Assembly: GCA_002382445.1 (NCBI GenBank)
Contig: DGAQ01000024.1
Location: 1 to 64,000, forward strand
DNA: 64,000 nucleotides
Source of the DNA: Porticoccaceae bacterium UBA4026
GTDB taxonomy: Bacteria; Pseudomonadota; Gammaproteobacteria; Pseudomonadales; Porticoccaceae
Direction of reading: 5' to 3'
A program made the position numbers and the translations under genes. Numbering within the stretch: position 1 is the stretch's first letter; every line of letters begins with the position of its first letter. The notes beneath the pieces were generated by a model. The model was not told where the DNA came from and searched no databases. It was given only the letters and a program-made list of their open reading frames with translations. Below are positions 27,680 to 36,838 of the stretch, piece after piece.

Positions 27680-29029
27680 TTAAACTAAGAGCCCCTTCTG
27701 GGTGCAATGGTCTAATGTTTTATCTAGAGCCACAGCTACTTTTCCAATCATTTCATCAATCTGTGCTTCGCTAATAATGAGCGGCGGGCAAAACCCTAAA
27801 CTTGAGCCCGCTACAGCGCGAATCAAAAGGCCCTCATCTTGGGCCATTTTCTGAGCATAACCGCCCACCGCACCACCGACGAAAGCTTGCCCAGTTTCTT
27901 TATTGGCCACCAACTCAATAGCCCCTAACAGACCACGGCCTCTGACCTCACCAACCAAAGGATGATCAGTAAATTCTGCCAGTCTTTTCTGCATATACTC
28001 GCCAGTCACTGCCGCTTGTTCAAAAATATTGTCACGCTGATAGATCTCTAAAACCTTTAACGCAACTGCACAAGCCACTGGGTGACCAGAATAGGTATAA
28101 CCATGGCCAAAGGCGCCAGCAGCAGCAGTTTGCTCAATCATTGCATCATAGATATCTCGACGAATTGCAGATGCACTAATGGGTATATAAGCGGAAGAGA
28201 GCTGTTTGGCAAAGGTCATCATATCAGGTGACTCAATACCCATAGTATTGCAACCAAAGTCGTTGCCGGTGCGGCCAAATCCCGTAATAACCTCGTCAGC
28301 CCAAAACATAATATTATAGCGATTAAGCACCGCCTGAACCTTTTGATAATAGCCTTCGGGCGGCACAATAACGCCACTAGCGCCAGTAATTGGCTCTGCA
28401 ATGAAGGCGGCGACGGTATCTGGACCCTCGCGCAAAATCATGGCCTCCAGGTTACCTACAATACGATCAACAAATTCAGTCTCTGACTCCTCGCCCTGCT
28501 TACCTCGGTAATAATGTGGGTGGTCAGTATGTAAAATGCCTAAGGCATCCACGGGAAGATCAAAATGATTCTGTGTGACGGGTAAACCGGTTAGAGAGGC
28601 GGCCGCCACGGTGACACCATGGTAAGAGCGCTGTCGTGAAATAATTTTGCGGCATTCTGGTTTACCAATTGCTTCATGATAATAACGCAACAACTTAATA
28701 TGGGTGTCATTAGCGTCGCTACCAGAATTACCAAATGACAAAACGGCATCGTTCATAGGGATCATTTCAGCTAATTTGTCGGCTAAGTCAATCGCTACCT
28801 GGTGCGTCTTGCCGCCAAACATATGACTAAATGTCAGCTTGCTCATCTGCTCTGAGGCGGTATCGATAACCTCTTGATTGCCATAGCCCAAGGCGGTACA
28901 CCAAAGGCCAGCAAGCCCCTCAAGATACTTATTTCCCTGGTTGTCCCAGACATAACAACCTTGTCCGCGCTCAATAGTAACCTGCTCGATCGCCTTGAAA
29001 TTAGTCGTTGGGTAAATTAAGTGAGTCAT
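27680..29029 (-). CDS. Class III aminotransferase (omega-amino acid/GABA-type)
   Basis: 449 residues from ATG 29029, chosen because AAGGA lies seven bases upstream; the in-frame TTG six bases earlier would overlap it. The fold-type I PLP signature is present: FWADEVITGFGRTG, then the PLP lysine in MTFAKQLSSAY, and GHGYTYSGHP. Enzymes of this branch transfer amino groups from GABA, beta-alanine, putrescine or taurine to pyruvate or a keto acid. The gene lies 20 bases downstream of a succinate-semialdehyde dehydrogenase gene, so 4-aminobutyrate or a related omega-amino acid is the likely donor. Confidence 0.88.
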   Translation of the reverse strand: MTHLIYPTTNFKAIEQVTIERGQGCYVWDNQGNKYLEGLAGLWCTALGYGNQEVIDTASEQMSKLTFSHMFGGKTHQVAIDLADKLAEMIPMNDAVLSFGNSGSDANDTHIKLLRYYHEAIGKPECRKIISRQRSYHGVTVAAASLTGLPVTQNHFDLPVDALGILHTDHPHYYRGKQGEESETEFVDRIVGNLEAMILREGPDTVAAFIAEPITGASGVIVPPEGYYQKVQAVLNRYNIMFWADEVITGFGRTGNDFGCNTMGIESPDMMTFAKQLSSAYIPISASAIRRDIYDAMIEQTAAAGAFGHGYTYSGHPVACAVALKVLEIYQRDNIFEQAAVTGEYMQKRLAEFTDHPLVGEVRGRGLLGAIELVANKETGQAFVGGAVGGYAQKMAQDEGLLIRAVAGSSLGFCPPLIISEAQIDEMIGKVAVALDKTLDHCTQKGLLV

Positions 29030-29049
29030 TTTCAATCCTTAATGTCTTG

Positions 29050-30513
29050 TTATTTGTCTATGCCGCCAACACAGATGTATTTAATATCCATGTAGTCATC
29101 CATGCCGTACTTAGAGCCTTCTCGCCCGCTACCAGACTCTTTAACACCCCCGAAAGGCGCCATCTCATTTGAAATAATACCTTCGTTAATCCCTATAATT
29201 CCGTATTCAAGCTGTTCTGCCACGCGGTAAACACGTCCAATATCTCTTGAATAAAAGTACGCTGCCAAACCAAATTCTGTGTCATTGGCCATTTCGATGG
29301 CTTCATCTTCATTTTCAAAGGTGAAAATTGGCGCCACAGGTCCAAATATTTCTTCAGAAAAAACGCGCATATCTCGCGATACATTGACCAAAATTGTGGG
29401 CTCTACAAAAGACCCTCCGCGACTACTCATGCCTCCACCAATAGTGACCTTGGCGCCTTTTGCAACAGCATCGTCGATAAACGCACAGACACCCACTGCT
29501 GCTTTTTGGTCGATTAATGGACCAACAGTAACTCCATCTTCGTCACCATTGCCAACAACTAATTTTTTTACAGCCTCGGTAAACTTGGCGGTGAATTCTT
29601 CAGCCACTGACGACTGCACCAGAAAGCGGTTAGAGCAAACACAGGTTTGCCCTGCATTGCGGTACTTAGAGATCATTGCTCCCTGCACCGCAGCATCAAT
29701 ATCAGCATCATTAAAAACGATAAACGGCGCATTGCCCCCCAACTCCATCGACGTTCGCTTAACTGTGCCGGCACATTCGGCCATTAGCTGTTTGCCCACA
29801 GGTGTTGACCCGGTGAAGGTTACTTTACGAACTAGCGGATTACTGGTTATCTCCGCACCAATCTCAGCAGTGCGGCCGGTGAGCATGTTGACTAGGCCTG
29901 GCGGAAAGCCAGCTCGCTCAGCCAGAACCATCAAGGCTAGTGCAGACAAAGGCGTCGCGTTGGCAGGCTTACAGACTACGGCACAACCTGCGGCTATGGC
30001 AGGCGCAATTTTTCGCGTCAACATGGCATTGGGAAAGTTCCAAGGGGTAATACAGGCAACCACTCCAACCGGTTGCTTAATCACCATAACTCGCTTGTCA
30101 TTGGATGGTTGAGGAATGATATCGCCATAAACGCGCTTAGACTCCTCACTAAACCATTCTACGTAACTTGCGCCGTAAGCAATTTCGCCACGAGACTCTG
30201 GCAAAGGCTTGCCCTGCTCGGCAGTAAGAATCTGAGCTAAGTCTTCCTGGTTTTCCATAATAAGGTTGAACCAACGGCGCAATAAGACAGCCCTTTCCTT
30301 AACGGTGGTTTTTGCCCAAGACCTCTGCGCTACAGAAGCTGCCTCAATCATACGGCGTGTCTCTGCAGTACCACATTTACTGACGGTAGCCACCAAGGCT
30401 CCCGTTGCTGGGTTAGTCACATCTAGGCTTTGGCCGCTGTCAGCATCTACCCAGACACCATTAATAAAGGCCTGGGAAACGATTAAGCTATTGTCTTGTA
30501 ATTTGAGGGTCAT
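29050..30513 (-). CDS. gabD: NAD(P)-dependent succinate-semialdehyde dehydrogenase
   Basis: 487 residues from ATG 30513; an upstream TTG is possible but less likely. It has the aldehyde dehydrogenase motifs TPWNFPNAM, the general base Glu in MELGGNAPF and the nucleophile in GQTCVCSNRF, and the length matches GabD. It oxidises succinate semialdehyde to succinate in the cytoplasm. With the aminotransferase just downstream it would complete a GABA shunt. Glutarate semialdehyde is an alternative substrate for close homologues. Confidence 0.88.
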   Translation of the reverse strand: MTLKLQDNSLIVSQAFINGVWVDADSGQSLDVTNPATGALVATVSKCGTAETRRMIEAASVAQRSWAKTTVKERAVLLRRWFNLIMENQEDLAQILTAEQGKPLPESRGEIAYGASYVEWFSEESKRVYGDIIPQPSNDKRVMVIKQPVGVVACITPWNFPNAMLTRKIAPAIAAGCAVVCKPANATPLSALALMVLAERAGFPPGLVNMLTGRTAEIGAEITSNPLVRKVTFTGSTPVGKQLMAECAGTVKRTSMELGGNAPFIVFNDADIDAAVQGAMISKYRNAGQTCVCSNRFLVQSSVAEEFTAKFTEAVKKLVVGNGDEDGVTVGPLIDQKAAVGVCAFIDDAVAKGAKVTIGGGMSSRGGSFVEPTILVNVSRDMRVFSEEIFGPVAPIFTFENEDEAIEMANDTEFGLAAYFYSRDIGRVYRVAEQLEYGIIGINEGIISNEMAPFGGVKESGSGREGSKYGMDDYMDIKYICVGGIDK

Positions 30514-30784
30514 TAGTTTGTCCAATGTCTGTTGGCAGTTAGCCTATGTGACAGCTGCAATAAATGGTAGAGCCAGTTTAAACTCAACTATTGATCCAGA
30601 CTAGACCCGATTACAAATTAGGTTTGTATCTCTGATTCTAAAATGTAAAGCCTACCTGATATCTGACTAATATAGACGCCAAGCCTAGTTAATCGCTATA
30701 CCCCTGTGTAGGTAGAACTATACCTGAGCCCTAAGCTACCAGACGTCAATGAAAACCTGTAATCTTCATGCTTAAATAGCCACT

Positions 30785-31354
30785 ATGATTGCACCTATGC
30801 CTGACCCAATGCTGTACTTTACAAACAACGGTTTGCATACCCATGTGGTTATGCCAAGTCGGGCCCTGAAAGCCCTTGTACCTGATCTTTCACAATACGT
30901 CGGTGATGACGCTTGGTTGCAGATTGGCTGGGGTGATGCCGACTACTACGGGGCTGCAAAGCAGACACTGGTAATGGGGGCACGCGCCCTACTCTCTCCT
31001 ACGGCAGCCATCCTTGGCGTGCGTTGTATAAGTGACCTGTCAGCGGACTTCCCCAAGTCCACGCGACTTTATCCAATCACATTAGATCAGGCGGCCATGA
31101 CCGCTGCACTGGTGTTGGTTAGTCGGTATTTTAAGCTCAATCGATCAGGGCGTTTGACCCTCGTCAGAGAGAAGCCCACAGGGGAGCTATTTTTTACATC
31201 TATTGGTACCTACAGTATTTTAAATACCTGTAATAACTGGACGGCCTATATTCTTCAAGAAGCCGGCTTAAAAATATCGCCTAAATTGACCATAGGACCC
31301 GGTCAAGTCGAACGAAATGTCAGGAAAAATGGCTATTCAAGCACTAAAATATAA
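30785..31354 (+). CDS. DUF2459 family protein
   Basis: 189 residues resembling the DUF2459 family: an early strand with NNGLHTHVVMP, then WLQIGWGDADYYG, and FFTSIGTYSILNTCNNWTA near the C terminus. The conserved Trp-Gly-Asp and Asn-Asn-Trp-Thr motifs and a cysteine in NTCNNW hint at a papain-like or NlpC-type active site, but no activity is established. Most relatives begin with a membrane helix; here the ATG opens directly on the domain, with an in-frame stop a few codons upstream, so the anchor may be lost. It stands alone between the gabD promoter and a desaturase pseudogene. Confidence 0.7.
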   Translation: MIAPMPDPMLYFTNNGLHTHVVMPSRALKALVPDLSQYVGDDAWLQIGWGDADYYGAAKQTLVMGARALLSPTAAILGVRCISDLSADFPKSTRLYPITLDQAAMTAALVLVSRYFKLNRSGRLTLVREKPTGELFFTSIGTYSILNTCNNWTAYILQEAGLKISPKLTIGPGQVERNVRKNGYSSTKI

Positions 31355-31435
31355 GCTTTTACTGCACTTATAACTTGAAATAATAGACTAGATCTCCATC
31401 GCTTTAACGCGGTGCAGCCCAATCCAAGTCAGTCG

Positions 31436-31915
31436 CTAGACGGGTGCTCCCCTCTGATCCATCCTATCTGCAATTTCATTAAACAACCGCCGGTATCGAT
31501 AAAACGGAACTTTGGGGAATAGGTGATGAATAGAATGACAATCTTGATATCCCCACAACACCCTTAGTAGTGCAGATAGAAGCCCAGGGATCACTATCGT
31601 AGACCTATCAACATAAGGCCCCCTGCTGTTATGTGGCCGGTGAACTATGCAGGCAAACGATGTCAGCCAAATAACCCTCTGGATTTTTTCAGCGTGGTGT
31701 GTAAGATGTTTAATTAGGCGGGCTGTTAGAGGAATAGATCAGATAGTGCCTGTAAAATAGCCCACCACAGGCTAACAGCGCCCAACATGACTAGGTATGG
31801 AAGTGTCCAATAAGCCATGAATGATATCAGTCCCACTAGTACGATGGGCCAGGCTAGGCCTCCGCAGTAGTTCTTTGCCTTTTAGCTGGCAGTTTTATTC
31901 AAGGCTGCAATATTA
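31436..31915 (-). pseudogene. Decayed fatty-acid desaturase
   Basis: Reading the minus strand gives desaturase-like sequence split over two frames. The 3' part carries LTHHAEKIQR, GYQDCHSIHHLFPKVPFYR and ends RGAPV-stop at 31436. The histidine box HxxHH and the FPKVPFYRYRRLF tail are typical of membrane di-iron fatty-acid desaturases. Upstream, a membrane segment (AWPIVLVGLISFMAYW) lies in another frame with an internal TAA near 31880. A frameshift near 31735-31745 separates the parts. More remnant may extend to about 32100. The gene is broken by at least one frameshift and one stop, so it should be inactive. It accounts for most of the 784-base gap; the rest holds no gene that I can see. Confidence 0.75.
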
Positions 31916-32138
31916 GCCCTGAGCTACTCTAAAGCTTAAAGTGGGCCTTAAAAGAGCGGATTGCAAAAATTCAGCGTACCTAATAAGCCATCTTTTGTAC
32001 CTACATGCCCAGTCCCAGATGACCTTTAGCTCTTGGATACATTTCATCGATGCACCAATCACCCCATCGGGGTATAAGGATTGACTGGTTAAACTAGGTA
32101 CCCTGAACGATATAACATCATCCAACCGCAGGTTTCGC

Positions 32139-33572
32139 ATGAATAGAGAAAATGGTAGCGTTTCCAATAAAGATAACAAAGCGTATTTTGATCAGTTTGA
32201 TACCACAGAGATTAACCGCCAGGACAAAGAACATTTTCTTCATCCTTTTCAGGTTTTTGACGTCTTTCGCAAGGAAGGCGCCCTGCCCATAGCCGCGGCG
32301 GTTGATGCTTATATTTATGACAGCGATGGAAACAAGTATTTAGACGCTGTCGGAGGCCTTTGGTGTACCAATATTGGGTTGGGTCGTGAAGAAATGGCAG
32401 AGGCTATTGCCGATCAGGTTCGCAACATGGCCTACGCCAGTCCTTTCGGAGATATGACCAATATTCCAGCGGCCCAACTCGCCGCTAAACTGGCTGAGTT
32501 GGCTCCAGGTGACCTCAACCATGTTGCTCTCTCTTGTGGTGGTTCGACCGCTATTGATACCGCTTATCGTTTAATCCATTTTTATCAGAATTGTCGCGGC
32601 AAACATGACAAAAAACATATCATCTCGCGCATTAATTCCTACCATGGGACCACCTATGCAGCTATGTCCATAGGGGGTAAGCCTGGTGACCATCCTCCAG
32701 AATTTGACTATATAAAGGACAGTATTCACCATATTTCTTGCCCAAATTTTTATCGTGCGGACGAAGGTCTTAGTGAGGCTGACTTTCTCGCGGCCAAACT
32801 TGATGAACTTGAGGCAAAAATAAAGGAAGTTGGCGCTGATAAGGTTGCCGCGTTTTTTGCCGAACCCGTTTTTGGCGCTGGAGGCGTGATTATTCCTCCC
32901 GCCGGCTACCACCGCGGCACCTGGGAAATTTGTCAAAAATATGATGTGCTTTACGTGTCAGATGAGGTCGTTACCGCCTTTGGTCGACTTGGGCATTGGT
33001 TTGCTTCAAAAGAAGTATTCGACTTTCAGCCTGATATTATATGCTCAGCGAAGGGCCTTACCTCAGGTTATCAACCACTAGGGGCAACGATTTATTCAAG
33101 CGCTATTCATCGCGTGATCAGTGAGCCAGGTTATGGGAGATGTTTTACCCATGGTTATACCTACTCAGGCCACCCTGTTGCCTGCGCCGCCGCACTAAAG
33201 AACATAGAGATAATTGAAAGAGAAGAGCTACTGAAGCATGTTAGAGATATCGAGCCCTATTTCCAGCAACGTCTCAAAACGCTGAGCGATCTGGCGATTG
33301 TTGGTGATGTGCGAGGTATTGGCTTGATGGCCTGCGTGGAATTTGTTAAAGACAAAAAAACCAAAGAGCTTTTCTCTGAAGAATTAGATATTGGCAAGTG
33401 GGTCTCTAATCAAGCGGATAGCCGAGGATTAATCGTCCGTCCCATTATTAATTTGAACGTAATGTCACCGCCATTAATTATTAATCGTGAACAAGTCGAC
33501 TTTATAGTCGACACGCTGCGCGACAGTATTGTCGCCTGTTTGGAAGATCTGCGTCTAGAGGGACATTTTTAA
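32139..33572 (+). CDS. Class III aminotransferase (pyridoxal phosphate)
   Basis: 477 residues. PLP-binding aspartate in YVSDEVVTAFGRLG and PLP lysine in ICSAKGLTSGYQPLG are clear, with THGYTYSGHP near the C-terminal domain. It is an omega-amino-acid:pyruvate type transaminase, paralogous but not close to the one at 27680. Its substrate may be a diamine, beta-alanine or taurine; neighbours do not settle this. It is preceded by the decayed desaturase and followed 84 bases later by hslV. Confidence 0.88.
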   Translation: MNRENGSVSNKDNKAYFDQFDTTEINRQDKEHFLHPFQVFDVFRKEGALPIAAAVDAYIYDSDGNKYLDAVGGLWCTNIGLGREEMAEAIADQVRNMAYASPFGDMTNIPAAQLAAKLAELAPGDLNHVALSCGGSTAIDTAYRLIHFYQNCRGKHDKKHIISRINSYHGTTYAAMSIGGKPGDHPPEFDYIKDSIHHISCPNFYRADEGLSEADFLAAKLDELEAKIKEVGADKVAAFFAEPVFGAGGVIIPPAGYHRGTWEICQKYDVLYVSDEVVTAFGRLGHWFASKEVFDFQPDIICSAKGLTSGYQPLGATIYSSAIHRVISEPGYGRCFTHGYTYSGHPVACAAALKNIEIIEREELLKHVRDIEPYFQQRLKTLSDLAIVGDVRGIGLMACVEFVKDKKTKELFSEELDIGKWVSNQADSRGLIVRPIINLNVMSPPLIINREQVDFIVDTLRDSIVACLEDLRLEGHF

Positions 33573-33656
33573 CCTTACCGACTTTTTTAGAGGTCGCCCA
33601 TTGAAATCTTAGGCGTAGACCCCATCTGATAGGTTAACCATCAAAGGAGTTTAGCT

Positions 33657-34202
33657 TTGGAACAGTATCGTGGAACAACCATCCTCTCGGTGAGGCGCAA
33701 TGGGAAAGTTGTGATTGGCGGTGATGGCCAAGTTAGCATGGGCAACACCATCATGAAAGGCAATGCACGCAAAGTGCGGCGTCTACACAACAATCAAGTT
33801 ATTGCTGGCTTTGCCGGCGGCACGGCTGATGCATTTACTCTGTTTGAGCGGTTCGAGGCTAAATTGGAACAGCATCAAGGGAATTTAACCCGCGCTGCAG
33901 TGGAACTTGCCAAAGATTGGCGTACCGACCGGATGCTGCGCAAGCTAGAAGCGCTTTTAGCGGTAGCAGACAGTGAGGCATCGCTTATCATTACGGGTAA
34001 TGGTGATGTAATTCAACCAGAAGACGACCTTATCGCTATCGGCTCGGGCGGACCATTTGCTCAATCAGCTGCTCGTGCATTGCTCGATAATACTGAATTA
34101 GACGCAAGAACAATTGTTGAGGAAGGCTTGAAAATTGCTGGCGACATTTGTATCTACACCAATCATAACAGAACTATTGAAGAGTTAGACTCTAAGGTTT
34201 AA
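33657..34202 (+). CDS. hslV: ATP-dependent protease subunit HslV
   Basis: 181 residues of the proteasome-like N-terminal threonine hydrolase family. The start is TTG: AAGGAG at 33644-33649 lies seven bases upstream and no ATG is suitable. A short propeptide (MEQYRG) precedes Thr7-Thr8, with Thr7 as the catalytic residue after self-processing. Conserved segments include VIGGDGQVSMGNT and IGSGGPFAQSAARAL. HslV forms a double hexamer with HslU to degrade misfolded cytoplasmic proteins. hslU follows after 12 bases. Confidence 0.97.
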   Translation: MEQYRGTTILSVRRNGKVVIGGDGQVSMGNTIMKGNARKVRRLHNNQVIAGFAGGTADAFTLFERFEAKLEQHQGNLTRAAVELAKDWRTDRMLRKLEALLAVADSEASLIITGNGDVIQPEDDLIAIGSGGPFAQSAARALLDNTELDARTIVEEGLKIAGDICIYTNHNRTIEELDSKV

Positions 34203-34214
34203 TTAGGATTTATT

Positions 34215-35543
34215 ATGTCTCAAATGACCCCGCGCGAAATCGTAGATGAACTCAATCGTCATATTATTGGTCAGGACAACGCAAAGCGAGCCGTGGCTAT
34301 AGCATTGCGTAATCGGTGGCGTCGATCACAACTTGACGACGAGATGCGCAACGAAGTTACGCCAAAAAATATTCTTATGATTGGCCCCACTGGTGTCGGT
34401 AAAACTGAAATTGCTCGACGCCTAGCTCGACTTGCAAATGCGCCTTTCGTCAAGGTTGAGGCCACGAAATTTACCGAGGTTGGTTATGTCGGTAAGGATG
34501 TCGAATCTATTATCCGGGATCTGGTTGAAACTTCGGTTAAACAATGTCGTGAAAGCGAGATGGCTAAGGTAGAGCGACGAGCTATGGATGCTGCTGAAGA
34601 AAGAGTGCTCGATGCCCTTCTCCCTCGAGCGAGAGGCGTAGATGGTAAAGAAGAAACCGGCTCTACTACCCGTCAGGTATTCCGTAAAAAACTACGTGAG
34701 GGCGCTTTGAATGATAAAGAAATTGAAATTGAAATGAGCCAAACCCCGGTCGGTGTTGAAATTATGGCGCCCCCGGGAATGGAAGAGATGACCTCTCAAC
34801 TGCAGAATATGTTCAGTTCTATGGGTAAGGGTAAAACCGCTAGTCGCAAGGTCACGGTGGCCGACGCGTTAAAACACCTGAAAGAAGAAGAAGCAGCAAA
34901 ATTAGTCAACGAAGAAGAAATAAAAACCATCGCTGTTGAGGCTGCCGAACAAAATGGTATCGTATTTCTCGATGAGATTGACAAGGTCTGTCGTCGCGGC
35001 GAAACCACCGGAGCAGATGTGTCACGTGAAGGTGTGCAAAGGGATCTACTGCCGTTAATTGAAGGCTGCACAGTCTCAACCAGGTTCGGAATGATTAAGA
35101 CTGACCACATTTTATTTATTGCCTCTGGCGCCTTCCACCTGTCTAAGCCATCGGATCTTATTCCGGAATTGCAAGGCCGACTGCCTATTAGAGTGGAGCT
35201 TAACGCCCTTACAGTCGGTGATCTTGAACGCATATTAACCGAACCCAAAGCATCTCTAACCAAGCAATACGTCGAACTAATGTCCACCGAAGGTCTGTCT
35301 ATTAAGTTCACCAAAGAAGGCATCCGGCGAATCGCTGAAATCGCTTTTGAGGTTAATGAGAGCACCGAAAATATCGGCGCAAGACGTTTGCACACTATTT
35401 TAGAGCGCTTACTCGAAGAAATATCTTTCGATGCCTCAGACCTAGGCGCAAAGAATGAGTCCATCACAATCGATAGCGCATTTGTTGAAAAGCATCTGGG
35501 TGAACTTGCCCGTGACGAAGACTTAACCCGCTTCATTTTGTAA
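34215..35543 (+). CDS. hslU: ATPase subunit HslU of the HslUV protease
   Basis: 442 residues, an AAA+ unfoldase. Walker A is GPTGVGKTE, Walker B is GIVFLDEIDK, the I-domain insertion fills roughly residues 110-240, and a GARRLHTI sensor-2 motif lies near the C terminus. The final residues (TRFIL) fit the tail that docks into HslV. It unfolds substrates and feeds them to HslV. Confidence 0.98.
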   Translation: MSQMTPREIVDELNRHIIGQDNAKRAVAIALRNRWRRSQLDDEMRNEVTPKNILMIGPTGVGKTEIARRLARLANAPFVKVEATKFTEVGYVGKDVESIIRDLVETSVKQCRESEMAKVERRAMDAAEERVLDALLPRARGVDGKEETGSTTRQVFRKKLREGALNDKEIEIEMSQTPVGVEIMAPPGMEEMTSQLQNMFSSMGKGKTASRKVTVADALKHLKEEEAAKLVNEEEIKTIAVEAAEQNGIVFLDEIDKVCRRGETTGADVSREGVQRDLLPLIEGCTVSTRFGMIKTDHILFIASGAFHLSKPSDLIPELQGRLPIRVELNALTVGDLERILTEPKASLTKQYVELMSTEGLSIKFTKEGIRRIAEIAFEVNESTENIGARRLHTILERLLEEISFDASDLGAKNESITIDSAFVEKHLGELARDEDLTRFIL

Positions 35544-35572
35544 CAGCATAAAGTCATAGAGAGTAACTAGAC

Positions 35573-35953
35573 ATGCCCACGCCAACCCGAATTCTGGTGA
35601 CCGAGGCCAAAGATGCTATCAAATTGGAGTATGGATCTGACGGCCAACACGCGCTTCCAGCTGAATACTTAAGAGTATTCTCCCCAAGTGCCGAGGTTAG
35701 AGGTCACGGTAAAGGACAGGAGATTTTGCAGTGTGGAAAACTCAATGTACTTATCAAATCCATAGAAAAGGCTGGTAATTACGCCATTCAAATTACCTTT
35801 AATGATGGCCACGATTCCGGAATTTTCTCATGGGATTATCTGTTCGAGCTAGGAGAAAACTATACCGATAACTGGATTGGCTATCTTGGCCGTCTCTATG
35901 CGGCTGGACAGTCTCGCGATCCCGAGACTCAGGTAGTCCGATTCTCCGATTAA
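35573..35953 (+). CDS. DUF971 family protein
   Basis: 126 residues of the DUF971 domain, also found at the N terminus of gamma-butyrobetaine hydroxylases. Features are LPAEYLRVFSPSAEVRGHG and the GHDSGIFSWDYLFELG segment, which in relatives helps bind metal. It commonly follows hslVU in gammaproteobacteria, as here by 29 bases. A role in iron-sulfur or metal handling has been suggested for relatives; nothing in this sequence decides. Confidence 0.9.
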   Translation: MPTPTRILVTEAKDAIKLEYGSDGQHALPAEYLRVFSPSAEVRGHGKGQEILQCGKLNVLIKSIEKAGNYAIQITFNDGHDSGIFSWDYLFELGENYTDNWIGYLGRLYAAGQSRDPETQVVRFSD

Positions 35954-36089
35954 GTCCGATTATTCTCATCGGTTTGGTCTTATAGATCTAAGGGAGCCAT
36001 AATACAGACTTCTTTTATAGCCTCCCTCATACCCAAACAGCGCAAGTAAAGTTACAATACTGACCCAGCAAATTTAGACTCTAAACGTC

Positions 36090-36836
36090 ATGGATCAAAA
36101 AACAACGCATTTTGGCTATAAAACTGTCAACGTTGAAGAAAAGGCCGGCAAAGTTGCTGACGTTTTTCACTCTGTCGCCAGTAATTATGATCTGATGAAT
36201 GATCTAATGTCTGCCGGTGTGCATCGACTGTGGAAAAGAATGACCATCGAGATGTCAGGCGTTCGTCCTGGTAATAAGGTGCTGGATATCGCCGGTGGAA
36301 CCGGGGACTTAGCGGCTAAATTCTCTCCTATCGTCGGTACAGAGGGCTATGTTGTCTTAGCGGATATAAACGACTCGATGCTTAAAGTGGGCCGCGATCG
36401 CCTTATGAATATAGGGGTCGTGGACAATGTTAAATTCTCCCAGGCCGATGCCCAATATCTACCTTTTCCAGATAACACCTTTGACATTGTTACTATTGCC
36501 TTCGGACTACGTAATGTGACCGATAAAGACTTAGCGCTGAAATCTATGCTGCGTGTTTTAAAACCAGGCGGACGATTGCTGATACTAGAATTTTCAAAGC
36601 CAGGAAATCCGCTACTATCCAAAATTTACGACACCTATTCCTTTAACATACTGCCTAAGCTTGGCAAACTATTTGCCGATGATGGCGATAGCTACCAATA
36701 TCTAGCTGAATCTATAAGAATGCATCCAGATCAAAAAACTCTGATAAGTATGATGGATGACGCTGGATTTGCTAATACTGATTTTCACAACATGACCGGC
36801 GGTGTGGTCGCCCTGCATCGTGGAGTGAAACCCTAG
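36090..36836 (+). CDS. ubiE: Ubiquinone/menaquinone biosynthesis C-methyltransferase UbiE
   Basis: 248 residues, a class I SAM methyltransferase. Motif I is VLDIAGGTGDLA, followed by the FSQADAQYLPF and FDIVTIAFGLRNVTD signatures of the UbiE/COQ5 family. It C-methylates the benzoquinol ring during ubiquinone synthesis. ubiJ follows after two bases and ubiB overlaps ubiJ, forming the usual ubiE-ubiJ-ubiB unit. Confidence 0.97.
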   Translation: MDQKTTHFGYKTVNVEEKAGKVADVFHSVASNYDLMNDLMSAGVHRLWKRMTIEMSGVRPGNKVLDIAGGTGDLAAKFSPIVGTEGYVVLADINDSMLKVGRDRLMNIGVVDNVKFSQADAQYLPFPDNTFDIVTIAFGLRNVTDKDLALKSMLRVLKPGGRLLILEFSKPGNPLLSKIYDTYSFNILPKLGKLFADDGDSYQYLAESIRMHPDQKTLISMMDDAGFANTDFHNMTGGVVALHRGVKP

Positions 36837-36838
36837 TC

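Noticed and set aside
29279..30112. A long open frame of about 277 codons on the plus strand
   Set aside because: It lies wholly antisense to gabD, which has clear motifs, and its translation is low-complexity and matches no family.
31913..32179. 88-codon minus-strand frame overlapping the start of the second aminotransferase
   Set aside because: Its first part is antisense to the aminotransferase start; only its end may be desaturase remnant, so it is not listed as a gene.
34796..35557. A 253-codon open frame on the minus strand
   Set aside because: It is the antisense shadow of hslU; serine-rich composition and no motif.
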